64,000 nucleotides of DNA from Pempheris klunzingeri (lineage: Eukaryota > Chordata > Actinopteri > Acropomatiformes > Pempheridae), in NCBI RefSeq assembly GCF_042242105.1, contig NC_092020.1:25589342-25653341 (forward strand). The letters are read 5' to 3'. Positions within the stretch are counted from its first letter, which is position 1. The number at the start of each line of letters is the position of its first letter. Under the pieces are notes generated by a model. The model saw only the letters and a program-made list of their open reading frames with translations. It was not told the DNA's origin and did not search any database. Position numbers and translations under genes: made by a program. Positions 1 through 12,400 of the stretch are shown here, piece by piece.

Positions 1-1870
1 AGAGACCAGAGAGAGACCAGAGAAAGACCTTCAGACCAGAGAGAGACCTTCAGACCAGAGAGAGACCAGAGAGAGACCTTCAGACCAGAGAGAGACCAGA
101 GAGAGACCTTCAGACTAGAGAGAGACCAGAGAGACCTGAGAGAGACCAGAGAGAGACCTTCAGACCAGAGACAGACCTGAGAGAGACCTTCAGACTAGAG
201 AGAGACCTTCAGATTAGAGAGAGACCTTCAGACTAGAAAGAGACCTTCAGACTGGAGAGAGACCTTCAGACCAGAGAGAGACCTTCAGACTAGAGAGAGA
301 CCAGAGAGAGACCTTCAGACCAGAGAGAGACCTTCAGACCAGAGAGAGACCTTCAGACTAGAGAGAGACCAGAGAGAGACCTTCAGACCAGAGAGAGACC
401 TTCAGACCAGAGAGAGACCTTCAGACTAGAGAGAGACCTGAGAGAGACCTTCAGACCAGAGACAGACTAGAGAGAGACCTTCAGACTAGAGAGAGACCTT
501 CAGACTAGAGAGAGACCTTCAGATTAGAGAGAGATCTTCAGACTAGAAAGAGACCTTCAGACTGGAGAGAGACCTTCAGACCAGAGAGAGACCTTCAGAC
601 TAGAGAGAGACCAGAGAGAGACCTTCAGACCAGAGAGAGACCTTCAGACTAGAGAGAGACCTGAGAGAGACCTTCAGACCAGAGACAGACTAGAGAGAGA
701 CCTTCAGACTAGAGAGAGACCTTCAGACTAGAGAGAGACCTTCAGATTAGAGAGAGACCTTCAGACTAGAAAGAGACCTTCAGACTGGAGAGAGACCTTC
801 AGACCAGAGAGAGACCTTCAGACTAGAGAGAGACCAGAGAGAGACCTTCAGACCAGAGAGAGACCTTCAGACCAGAGAGAGACCTTCAGACTAGAGAGAG
901 ACCAGAGAGAGACCTTCAGACCAGAGAGAGACCTTCAGACCAGAGAGAGACCTTCAGACTAGAGAGAGACCTGAGAGAGACCTTCAGACCAGAGACAGAC
1001 TAGAGAGAGACCTTCAGACTAGAGAGAGACCTTCAGACTAGAGAGAGACCTTCAGATTAGAGAGAGATCTTCAGACTAGAAAGAGACCTTCAGACTAGAA
1101 AGAGACCTTCAGACTGGAGAGAGACCTTCAGATTAGAGAGAGACCTTCAGACTAGAGAGAGAGCAGAGAGAGACTTTCAGACCAGAGAGAGACTAGAGAG
1201 AGACCTTCAGACTAGAGAGAGACCTTCAGATTAGAGAGAGACCTTCAGACTAGAAAGAGACCTTCAGACTGGAGAGAGACCTTCAGATTAGAGAGAGACT
1301 TTCAGACCAGAGAGAGACCAGAGAGACCTGAGAGAGACCAGAGAGAGACCTTCAGACCAGAGACAGACCTGAGAGAGACCTTCAGACTAGAGAGAGACCA
1401 GAGAGAGACTAGAGAGAGACCTTCAGACTAGAGAGAGACCGTCAGACTGGAGAGAGACCTTCAGACTAGAGCGAGACCTTCAGATTTGAGAGAGACCTTC
1501 AGACTAGAGACAGACCTGAGAGACCAGAGAGACCTTCAGACTAGAGAGAGACCAGAGAGAGACTTTCAGACCAGAGAGAGACCTTCAGACCAGAGAAAGA
1601 CCTTCAGACCAGAGAGAGACCTGACAGAGACCCTCAGACCAGAGAGAGAAAAGAGAGACCCAAAGGAGACCTTCAGAGAGACCTGAGACAGATAAGCAAG
1701 ACCTGACAAAGACTTGAGAGAGACGAGAGAGACACCTTCAGACTAGAGAGAGAACTAAGTGAGACCTTCAGACCAGAGAGAGACCTTCAGACCTGAGAGA
1801 CCTGAGAGACCTTCAGACTAGAGATAGACCTTCAGAGAGACCTGAGAGACCCGAGACAGACAAGGAAGAC
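1..1870. repeat. Purine-rich minisatellite with higher-order structure
   Basis: Tandem variants of a roughly 20-bp unit built from AGAGAGACC and TTCAGAC blocks. Diagnostic variants recur in a fixed order: AGATTAG occurs near 211, 521, 744 and 1,054, giving spacings of 310, 223 and 310. This indicates a larger repeat of about 533 bp on top of the basic unit. The array decays after about 1,680. The left end is cut by the window edge. Confidence 0.9.
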
Positions 1871-2795
1871 CTGACAGACCTGGACTCGAGTCACTGCTGT
1901 ATGTATGGAAACATCAACAACTAACTGAAATAATGCTGCAGCCATGTGAATATTTTCCGTTTTCAGTGAGAAAGTTTGTGGGAACAGTGAGTGTGTTTCC
2001 ATCCACCTGTTTTTTTATGACCATTTCAATTTGCACCTTTAAGAAACCTGAGTGGAAAAGTCAGAAATGAAGAAAAAAACAAGTGTAGAAAGTGTTTCTA
2101 GTGGTGTGAGGTGTAAAAGGTGTAAAACGCTGGTGCGAAGGCCAAATGGAAAACGGGCTGAGAGAATCAACGGTGACGTCCATGAAACACGAAGAGCTGA
2201 AAACATCAGGCGAGGAGCGATGAGGAGTCCGTAACCTTCCTCACATCAACACATGAAACTAGGGCCGATCTCTGGGGGCCACAGAGAAGAGTTTTTGACA
2301 ATAACTAAATAAAAACTAAACTTCCAGAATGAAAACGTAACGAACACAAAACGATTTTATGTTAAACTTTAATTTAAACAGTTTGATTACTGCACCAGAT
2401 TATTAGTTAGCATTATGCTAAAAACACTAAGGCCAATAATGCTAATGCTAATAAAGCTAATGCTAATAACACTAAAATATGCATCAAACTTTAACCAAAT
2501 TGAGCAAAAGGCTCTGAGGAGACAAAGACTGTGTTTGCTGTGTTTATTTAAAGGTGGTGTTGCCGCCGACCCACTTTAGTCTTTACATGCTTATTTGTAA
2601 ATGATGTACGTTTAAACTCTTTATAACACACCACTTGGTTCAGTGCCAACACGTTAAGGTGTGCTTCCCCCAAATGCAAAAGGAATTTAATACAAATTAC
2701 AAACAAAGTCAATGCAAAGAAGCAAATGGATGCAAGAAGACACAAAATTGCAAAGCACGCAAGTGGTGGATTTTAGCTTTTGGCTGTACTTTTCT

Positions 2796-3122
2796 ATAAC
2801 ACAAGCATTAGCCCCTGTTAGCACAAGCATTAGCCCCTGTTAGCACAAGCATTAGCCCCTGTTAGCACAAGCATTAGCCCCTTTTAGCACAAGCATTAGC
2901 CTTGGTTAGCACAAGCATCAGTCCCAGTTAGTATAAGAATTAATCCCAGTTAGCACAGCAGTAGCTTCAGTTAGCACAAGTATTATTCCCAGTTAGCACA
3001 AGCATTAGCCTCGGTTAGCACAAGCATCAGTCCCAGTTAGCACAAGAATTAATCCCAGTTAACACAAGCAGTAGCTTCAGTTAGCACAAGTGTTATCCCC
3101 AGTTAGCACAAGCATTAGCCTC
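2796..3122. repeat. Tandem repeat, about 22-bp unit
   Basis: About 15 diverging copies of a unit containing GTTAGCACAAGCATTAG. The first four copies are nearly identical and later copies carry substitutions, as expected for an ageing intronic minisatellite. Confidence 0.85.
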
Positions 3123-4074
3123 TGCTACATATGAATGAATATTGTTTTAATAGTGTCTTAATCGGTTCAGTTGTTACCATACAGAAGACAATAGACTCAA
3201 ACTTTCATCCTCTTTATCTTGACAGAAGCTCTGACATTTTGCTCTAGCAGTATATTTGTGATCGTGTTAAAAGTTTAAAGCTGAATCTTGTGCATGTTGT
3301 CGCAGTGAAACATTCTGCTGCAGTTTATTTTTTCAATCGGCCTCTGTAACAAGCAGAAACTGCTTCAGTAAAGTGAGAATGGGATAAATCAAAGCAGGTG
3401 ATCTCAAGTTCAGTACTAATAAGTGTAAGAATAAAGTTTAAAAGCATCCTGTTACTCAGAGAATTGTCTTATTGAGTTAATTATAGTAATTAAGAGCCAA
3501 CCTAAACTCTTCTCTGTGAGGCTCTGTGAGGTTTTATTTTGTAGAGATCAGGAAGTGAGGAGTGCGGTGGAGGCTCCTGGTGGTTTAGTGTTTTTCCTGG
3601 CGGTGGGTGCAGGTCCCCCGTCAGGCGTCTGGTCTGGCTGCAGATTCTTCTTCTCTCTGAGGAAATGAGCTTTATGAGCCCAGACGGCTGAGCCACATTT
3701 ATTATGGAAATCTCTACAGGAAGTCATGAAGGGTTCTGCTCGGCCTCCACGCTTCATTACAGCCCACATGTGCCGCTAGCTGGACTGAAGCTCAGGAGCG
3801 TCATGTGGTCGATTCCTGAAACTCTGTGGTGAAACTCTCAAAATGTTCCTCAAAGTGTTTTAACACCAAGTCTGAACCTCGTCTGAGTCTCTCTGAAGGT
3901 CAAAACCCTCCAACAGTGTTGATGCTCCTGATTTACTCTTCAGTCATTTAATCAAACATTAGTTCTAGTCAACATTTTAGTTTAAATTTTCCTGAAAAAC
4001 GAACTTGGTCTCATTTTTGTCATGAATTTAAAATTTTCATCTACTGAGCCGGCAAAGCTACCGCAGTTACCATG

Positions 4075-4325
4075 GTTACATCTGTCTGCATCTTTGTTGC
4101 GTACGGTTGCCGTGGCTACAGCTGTCTCCATCTTTGTTGCGTACAGTTGCCGCGGCTACAGCTGTCTCCATCTGTGTTGCGTACAGTTGCCGCGGCTACA
4201 GCTGTCTCCATCTGTGTCGCGTACAGTTGCCGCGGCTACAGCTGTCTCCATCTTTGTTGCGTACAGTTGCCGCGGCTACAGCTGTCTCCATCTGTGTCGC
4301 GTACAGTTGCCGTGGTTACAGCTGT
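4075..4325. repeat. 40-bp GC-rich minisatellite, about 6 copies
   Basis: Near-identical 40-bp units containing GTACAGTTGCCGCGGCTACA. Because 40 is not a multiple of three, each unit shifts the frame and the same peptide fragments appear in all three forward frames. That explains the long open frames here, which are not genes. A short run of CATTAG repeats follows near 4,423-4,465. Confidence 0.9.
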
Positions 4326-5575
4326 CATTTCTTACCGTTTTATTGTCGAAAAGTCTTCAAAGCGTCCACGTGAAGCTGCAGTGACACAACAGACAACAGA
4401 CAGACTCCGGACCTGCTCGCCTGACATTAGCATTAGCAGCAGCATTAGCATTAGCATTAGCACAGTTAGCTGATCTCTCCAAGCTGATTGACTGAAGCAC
4501 TAGTCATGGTCTGTGTTTATCTTCATTTAGTGAAACATCTGGAGGAAGATCGGGATGTTTGACTGTTAATCCTGAGCCGACTGATTCCTTCTGGTAGCAG
4601 AATAAAGATGGAGTAACATTAACGTAATACCTACAGCGCTGTTAGAGCTACGTTGGCTTACCTTTTTTATAAACGTCAGCGTGCTGCCTGCTTGTTCTGG
4701 TAGTTTGTCGCAGCTGTTTGTCGCTGCTTCCTGTCGAACTCTCAGTGGACTGTAGATGAATTGAGTCGATAAATCATCAGATATCCTCACTGGCAGAGGC
4801 AGACTGTTACTGACTGTAAGATGCTTCTTATTAGTGGCAGAGCAGCAGCAGATTTTATTGGCTGGTGGTCAGTGGCCACAGTCGGTAATAGATTAAGAGC
4901 CCTGTGAGGCTGTAATGTCCGTTGTAAATATTAAATAGATAAACCCATAAACACCATTAATCTCTGCACCAAATTTCATTTCAAGAACAGGGATTTAAGC
5001 TGTTCTGAGTCCAGCTTGAGCTCAGCAGCGTCCTCGGAGTGATCCGGACCTCCATGAGAGCAGCCGGGACTCTAAACAACATTTTCCTCCGGATAATTAA
5101 ATAACATTTACTGTCATGTAAACTGGATTACCATGGGAAGCTCTTTGTTTATGATCTCATGGAAACACTTGGACCGTACCTGTGGCTTCTCACAGTCTGT
5201 TCAGCTGCAGCAACAGCGTTATTGTGCCCATAACTTTATTAGCATCATTATACACAGACAGGAATTTATGTGTCTGCCCGAAGCAGAAATATTACAGAAA
5301 GGTTACGAGGTTCTGAGGTGGAAACTGAGAGTTTTATGGTGAAACGTGTAGTTTTTCCTCCTGAGGCTGGAATCTGCAGAAGGTGTCGCAGTGAAAGAGG
5401 CTTCAGTGAGTCGATCTGAGGGGGGTTTTGCTCGGAGCAGCACAGGAAGCAGAGAGGGGGATGAGGACGGGAAGTGGAGCGTTTGTTTGGAAGAGTTTCT
5501 AGAGACAATTTGATGGAATATAGGAAGGAGAAGTTGATCCTCACGTGTCCTCTTGTGTGCTGTTTCCTGTTGCAG

Positions 5576-6343
5576 AGTGATCACCTACGAGTGCTGCCCT
5601 GGGTATGAGAGGATTCCTGGAGAGAAGGGCTGTCCTGCTGGTATGACCTCTGACCTCCCTAATACTCAGCACACACACACTCACACACACAACATCCAAA
5701 AGTCAGAACACTGAGCCTTTCTCAGGCTCAGAGTGTTATTCTAAGTGTGTGACAGCATCATGGAAAGGATCCCTACAGAGAGAGACCTGGAAGATCCTTT
5801 TGGTTTAACCACAAACAGCCGTTCTATCGCTCTCTGCACACACACACACCAGACTCCATTCACAAAAACAGTGATTTAACCTCACAGAACACAGTGGCTG
5901 TTGGTCTAGTTGCTGTGACTTTGGTGTTTTCATATGTTAGTTTGGATCCAGGCTAATATGTCAAAACACCAAAGTCACACAACAACACAAACAAACCAAC
6001 CAATCGAGGCAGCGGTTGACCAGCAACTCCTGTGTTCTGTGAGGTAAAATTGCTGTTTTTGTCAATGGAATCTGGTGTCCTTAAAGGAAGCAATGCAACA
6101 GCCATTTCAAGTTAAACAAAAACGATCTTACAGGTCTACCTCAACACTTTTTGTACCAATCATTTAGACCAATCATTATATTAAAAACTTTCCTCATTAA
6201 TAATACAATTTCGAAAGTGATCTCTCTGGGCTGCCGTGACCGAACCTTTGCCCCTGAATACAGTCACGCCACAGCTGCATCGTGGGTGTTCTGCTCTGGC
6301 GTTTTCTTGTCGATGAAGCCGAGAGTTTGTTGATTATGAGCGC

Positions 6344-6442
<99 letters not shown>

Positions 6443-9400
6443 TGTGTGTGTGTGTGTGTGTGTGTCTTTGCAGCACTGCCTCTGGTGAACATCTACAACA
6501 CTCTGGGCGTTGTCGGAGCCTCCACCACTCAGATGTACAGCGAACGAGCCAAACTGAAGGAGGAGGTCGAAGGTCCGGGAAGCTTCACCTTCTTCGCCCC
6601 AAGCAACGAGGCCTGGGCCGCCCTGCCCACAGTCAGTACAACGCCACACACACACACCGTCCTGCTGCTGCAAATACTTACCAAATGTGGATTTGCTGAA
6701 AATAGTTCCAAACAAATACACTATTTCGTAACAATACTAATGGATGTTTTACTTTTTTCTGTGGTTTCTATGGTTCAAACCTGCAGTGGTTTTAGAGTTT
6801 GTGCTCATTTCACTGAGGAGATAACAGTAACAGTGTATGTTATGGTGTATCTCTGTGTCTCTGCTGACAGTGTGTCGGTTGTTTCCGTCGTTCTGACACA
6901 CTGTGTGGTTGTTGTTGTGTTGTGTTGTGTTGCAGGAGATCCTGGACGCTCTGGTCAGCAACGTGAACATCGAGCTACTGAACGCGCTTCATTACCACAT
7001 GGTGAACCGCCGTCTGACCTCCGAGGAGCTGAAACACGGATCCTCCTTCGCCTCCATGTACCAGGACTTCCACGTCCACATCCATCACTACAGCAACGGG
7101 GTCAGTGAGGCGCCGCGTACACACTGTAACACACACTGTAACACACACAATAACACACTGTAACCCACATAGAAATACATGCTGTAAAACACTAACAAAC
7201 ACTGTAACACACACTGTAACACACACAGAAACACATGCTGTAACACACACCATAACTCACTGTATCACACACTGTAACACACACAGAAACACATGCTGTA
7301 ACACACACCATAACTCACTAACAAACACTGTAACACACACAGAAACAAACACTGTAACACACGCACAAACACACACTGTAACACACACCATAACTCATTG
7401 TAACACACACTGACACACTGTAAGTCCATGGTCCACCAATCACCGCAGACAATATAACACACACTGTGACGCCCTGCACCTCCCCAGTAGGCTGTCAGTG
7501 AAGCACTGAAATACACCAACACACACTGTGTTACACACCGTATTACACACCGTATTACACACTGTACTACACACTAAAATCAGCAGTGTGCCAGTGGGGG
7601 CAGCAAAGCCAGTGTAACACACTCACTGCACTCGTCCTCTGAGGCTCAGTTTATCCGACAGTTTGGAGTCACGACATGAATGTCAGCAGCGACGCTCCAG
7701 TGAAGCGTCAGTCGATGGTCGATCGATTAACGGGTGTCTTCCTCACCTCCTCAGATTGTGACGGTGAACTGCGCTCGCCTGATCAAACCTGACCAGCACG
7801 CCACCAACGGCATTGTGCACGTGGTCGACCGCGTCATCACCGCCATCTCCAACAACGTGCACACGCTCATCGACATCGACGACGACCTGGAGACGCTGCG
7901 TGTGAGTAGTAGTGGTATAGTCCGACCCACGTCCGGATCAATACATGTGTGGAGCTTCATTATCTGACCGCCTGTGTGTCGTGTCTCTGCGTTTCAGACG
8001 GCGATGGCCGCTGCAGGTCTGACCACCATGTTGGAGAGCGACGGTCAGTACACCATCTTCGCTCCCACCAACGAGGCCTTCGAGAAGATTCCTCCAGAGA
8101 CCCTGAACAGGATCCTGGGAGACCCCGTGGCTCTGAAAGGTGACCAGCAGGAGGCGCTCTGACTCTGATGCCCTGACCCTAACACACTGTAACACACTGT
8201 AACACACACTGTGTAACACACACTGTAACACACACTGTGTAACACACACTGTGTAACACACACTGTAACACACACTGTACTACACTCAGTAACACACACT
8301 GTAACACACACTGTAACACACTGTGTAACACACACTGTGTAACACACACTGTACTACAGTCAGTAACACTGTACCACACAGAGAGGTGAGCAGCTGTCAG
8401 GTTAGCGTTAGCTGTGTTTGTAGGTTCAGACCAGGTGTAGTTTTACCTGTTGAGGTGACTCTGACGTCGTGCGCCCTCAGACCTGCTGAACTACCACATC
8501 CTGAAGCACATGCAGTGCGCTGAGTCGATTGTGGCTGGGACGCCGATGGAGACCCTGCAGGGCACCGTACTGGAGGTCGGCTGTGACGGAGACCAGATGA
8601 CTCTGAACGGGAAGGCCATCATCACCAGGAAAGACCAGCTGGGAACCAACGGAGTCATCCACTACATCAGCGAGCTGCTCATACCTGACTCAGGTACTAA
8701 TACTGCAATCAGTACTACCAATACTACCACCACTGCATCTAATACTGAGCCGGCTGTCAACAGCACAGAGGTACAAAGTAACACACCCACCGTTAGCAGT
8801 AGTGGTAGCAGTGTTAGTAGTACTCGCAGTATTATTGTTAAATTCGTTCTTTTTCAGCCAAAGTTCTGCTGGAGCTCGCTGAGGGTTCGTCTGTTGCCAC
8901 GGCGACCAAACTGTTTGTTGAAGCCGGCCTGACCCCCCACCTGACGGGCACCGAGGCGCTGACCATGCTGGCTCCACTGGACGACGCCTTCAAAGGTAAC
9001 GCTCGCTGTCTCGACCTTTGACCCATCGTCTTTTATACATCTTGTATATATTTAAAACAACAACTCCAGTGTGTTTATACGCTAGTTTATGTTGAAAAAA
9101 AACGAATCAATTGCTCAGAGTGTTATTCTAAGTGTGTGACAGCATCATGGAAAGGATCCCTACAGAGAGAAACCTGGAAGATCCTTTTGGTTTAACCACA
9201 AACAGCCGTTATAGCGCTCTCTGCACACACACCAGACTCCATTCACAAAAACAGTAATTTTACCTCACTGAACATGGGGGTTGCAGTTGATTGTTTGTTT
9301 GCATTAGTCAGTGTTGCAAATGTTCTGTTGGATGCAAACTAACCCTTCAAGCACCAAAGTTACACAATAACACAACAAGCTAACAGATCGACGCAGCGGA

Positions 9401-12400
9401 AAAGCAGCAACTGCTGTATTCTGTGAGATAAAATTACTGTTTTTGTCAATGGAGTCTGGTGTTACATTGCTATCTTCAAAGCCACCAGTCTCCATAGACA
9501 AAAACAGTAATTTTAATTTTAATGTAGTCCAATACATCAGCTTTAACTATAAATTTACACTTTTCTAAAGGTGGAATTCATGCCTGTGCTGCTCCTGTAC
9601 TGGACGTCTGTAGGTGTTCCTAATAAAGTGGCCACTGAGAGTGTGACTAACCTGTTGGCGGTGGTGGGATGCTGTATTTACCTGTGTGCTCCTTTAACAG
9701 GCAGTGTGACGATGACGCCGGACATGAAGAGGCTGATGACCAATCACATCCTGAAGGAGCAGCTGTCCTCTAAGGCTCTGTATCACGGTCAGGAGCTGGA
9801 GACACTGGGAGGCCTCAAGCTCAGAGTCTTCGTCTACAGAAATGTAAGAGCTCTTTATTTGTTTGTTGCACAACCTGCTTATTTCGTGGTCGAGAGGACA
9901 GAGGAGCTGGACAGGAAGTCACACGCAGGAGTCGGGTGAAGACTTACCTGTGTTCTTGAGCAGCGTGACTCTATGATTGGAAAAGTCTGAGTGTTGTTTT
10001 TTTGGTCCACAATGAAACATCTCAACAACTGCTGGATTGAACAGGCAGCAAACGAGCTATAATGTCTACAATAGTGTAGCTGTGATGGCTGTAATGTGAT
10101 TGTTCTGATCACACCTGATCACACCCACTGACAGGCTCAGAGTGTTATTCTAAGTGTGTGACAGCATCATGGAAAGGATCCCTACAGAGAGAGACCTGGA
10201 AGATCCTTTTGGTTTAACCACAAACAGCCGTTATATCGCTCTCTGCAAACACACCAGACTACATTCAGTAAAACAGGGATTTTACTCTATAGAATATGGG
10301 AGTGGATGATCTACTGCTGCCTTGTCAGTTGGTTTGTTGCGTTATTGTTTGTCATACAAATATTTTGTTAGATCCGAACTAACTATTTAAAACACCAAAG
10401 TCACTCAATGACACAAGCAAATTAATTGATGGTGGCCAGCAAGGCCTGTGTAAAATCACAGTTTTTGTCAATGGAGTCTGGTGTGTTTGAAGAGAGCAAT
10501 CTCACAGGTCTGTCTCCATAGGAATCCTTTCCATAAAGTTGTCAGCTGTTGGCTGACGTGATCTAATGGACCATTTCCAAAAGTTTTTGTACCTGCCAGT
10601 GATTTGAAACCCAAAATATGTAAAAACGAGGCCCAGGTTTTAAAATACCGGAGTCATCCTTTAAAATATATTCACAAACACTTTCTGCAGTGATTTCAGA
10701 CTTTTTCCACATTATCACAGGGCAACACACAGTTGAAAATCAGCTGTGAACTCACAGTTTGCTGAATAGATCACTTATTAAGTCATTGAATATTTCAGAG
10801 CCTGTCTGACTGGGTCGTCTGTTGCTGGGCGGATCATCTGTCTACATTGGCTGTAGTTATTGCTTCTGCCTCTTCAGTGATGATTTCATGAGGTCACTGA
10901 GTTTATGGCTGCTTTTCATTAATAACTTTAGCAAACACGTGAATCAATCCCAGTTCCTGTGTTTGTGCAGCAGAGAGCAACATTAGTTTGATTTGTAAGG
11001 TTTTGGTATTTTGACTTAATGCTGCGTCTGAGAGGAAACTTCAAAGTTTATTTAATTCTAAAATGATTTTTCAAATGCAGGATGACTGCAGGAAATGTGG
11101 TAAATGCATGACTGCGTGCACGTCCTCCGCTGCAGCCTCATTACTGCACCCACATGAGGAGGTGATGTCATCCAAAGCTTCTTGTTGTGGTGATGTGAAT
11201 CACCAAAAAACCAGAAAGGTTTAGCATGTAGGGGCCACAGCCTCAAACACACAGTGATTGAGAGAAAGAAAGCTGGTTATTATAAAGAGAGGTATCATAA
11301 GGCATCATGGCATCTTTTAGGATATGTAGGAAATATTTTTGAAGCGGCCTTTTGATGTGAATAATGACTTAAATTCTCTGAAGCTGATTTTATTTTGTGT
11401 TTGTGTTGAAAAAGAAATTCAAAAAGTGAAAAAAAACAACAACAAAAAGACACAGCAAACATGCATCAAATTCAAAATTAACAAAGGAGTAGGAAGAAGT
11501 AAACATTTATCAAGACCTACCTTTTTCAAATCAGAGCCACCAGACTCCATTAACAAAAACAATAATTTTAGCTCACTGAACACGGAGGTTGCTGCTCTAC
11601 TTCTGCCTTGATTATTTAGTGTTTTTTGTTACACAAATATTGTGTTGGATCCAAATGGACCCTTTAAACCACCAAAGTCACACAATAACACACAAAAAAC
11701 AAATAGATCAAGACAGCGGTAGACCATCAACGGCTGTGTAAAATTAATGTTTTTGTCAATGGAGTCTGGTGGCTTTGAAGAGAGCAACGTAACACCAGAC
11801 TGCATTGACAAAAACAGTAATTTTACCTAAAAGAACGCAGGAGTTGCTGATCTACCGCTGCCATGATCTGTGAGTTTGTTGTGTTATTGTGTGACTTTAG
11901 TGTTTTAAAGGGTTAGTTTACATCCAGCAGAATATTTGTGTAACAAACAATAATACAAACAAACTAACAACTGCAACTGCTGTGTCTGTGAGGTAAAATG
12001 ACTGTTTTTATGAATGGAGTCTGGTGTGTTTGGCCCACGTTTAAATTATACTTTCACATGTTGCCATCCAAACATTTAAACTGAATTAATTCTTTCTGGT
12101 TGTTTCCTGATATTTTCTGTGGTTTGTTCACATCAGCAGCCTCACCTCTTATTGATCGTTAGTTCGTTGAAGCCTTTGATTATTTTCTCTCAAAATGATT
12201 GTTGTCATTTTCAATCAACCATCAACAAGATTTAAAAAAGTGATGCCAAATAACTGCTGAATTGAAGCTCTTTCTGTCGCCCTGGAAACACAACATGCGT
12301 TTTAACACGAGTGAATGAATGTTATTGATCGTGCAGCGATCAGTGTGTGACCTGAGGCTGTCTCTGGTGGTCTCCACAGTGGCTCCACGTGTTTCAGGTC

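Larger units (their letters stand above)
1..5575 (+). other. tgfbi: Partial tgfbi intron at the window start
   Basis: No coding exon is recognisable here. The first exon seen, at 5,576, begins in the middle of the EMI domain, so this stretch is read as the intron before it, with exons for the signal peptide and first half of the EMI domain upstream of the window. It holds several tandem arrays, listed separately, and otherwise AT-rich unique-looking DNA (1,871-2,790; 3,130-4,070; 4,480-5,570). The short open frames are unsupported: no splice context, no familiar motif, and repeat-driven composition in many. Confidence 0.75.

Noticed and set aside
1486..1686. Arg/Glu/Asp-rich open frame in the first minisatellite
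   Set aside because: It is a translation of the tandem repeat, with no splice context and no family resemblance.
4022..4473. Three overlapping open frames with Cys-Arg-Gly-Tyr repeats, toxin-like at first glance
   Set aside because: The 40-bp minisatellite produces the same peptide in all three frames; there is no signal peptide or gene structure.
6197..7522. Long Cys-Val and Thr-His frames around 6.3 kb and 7.1-7.5 kb
   Set aside because: They are translations of TG/CA and ACACTGTAAC repeats. The real tgfbi exons lie between them in other frames.
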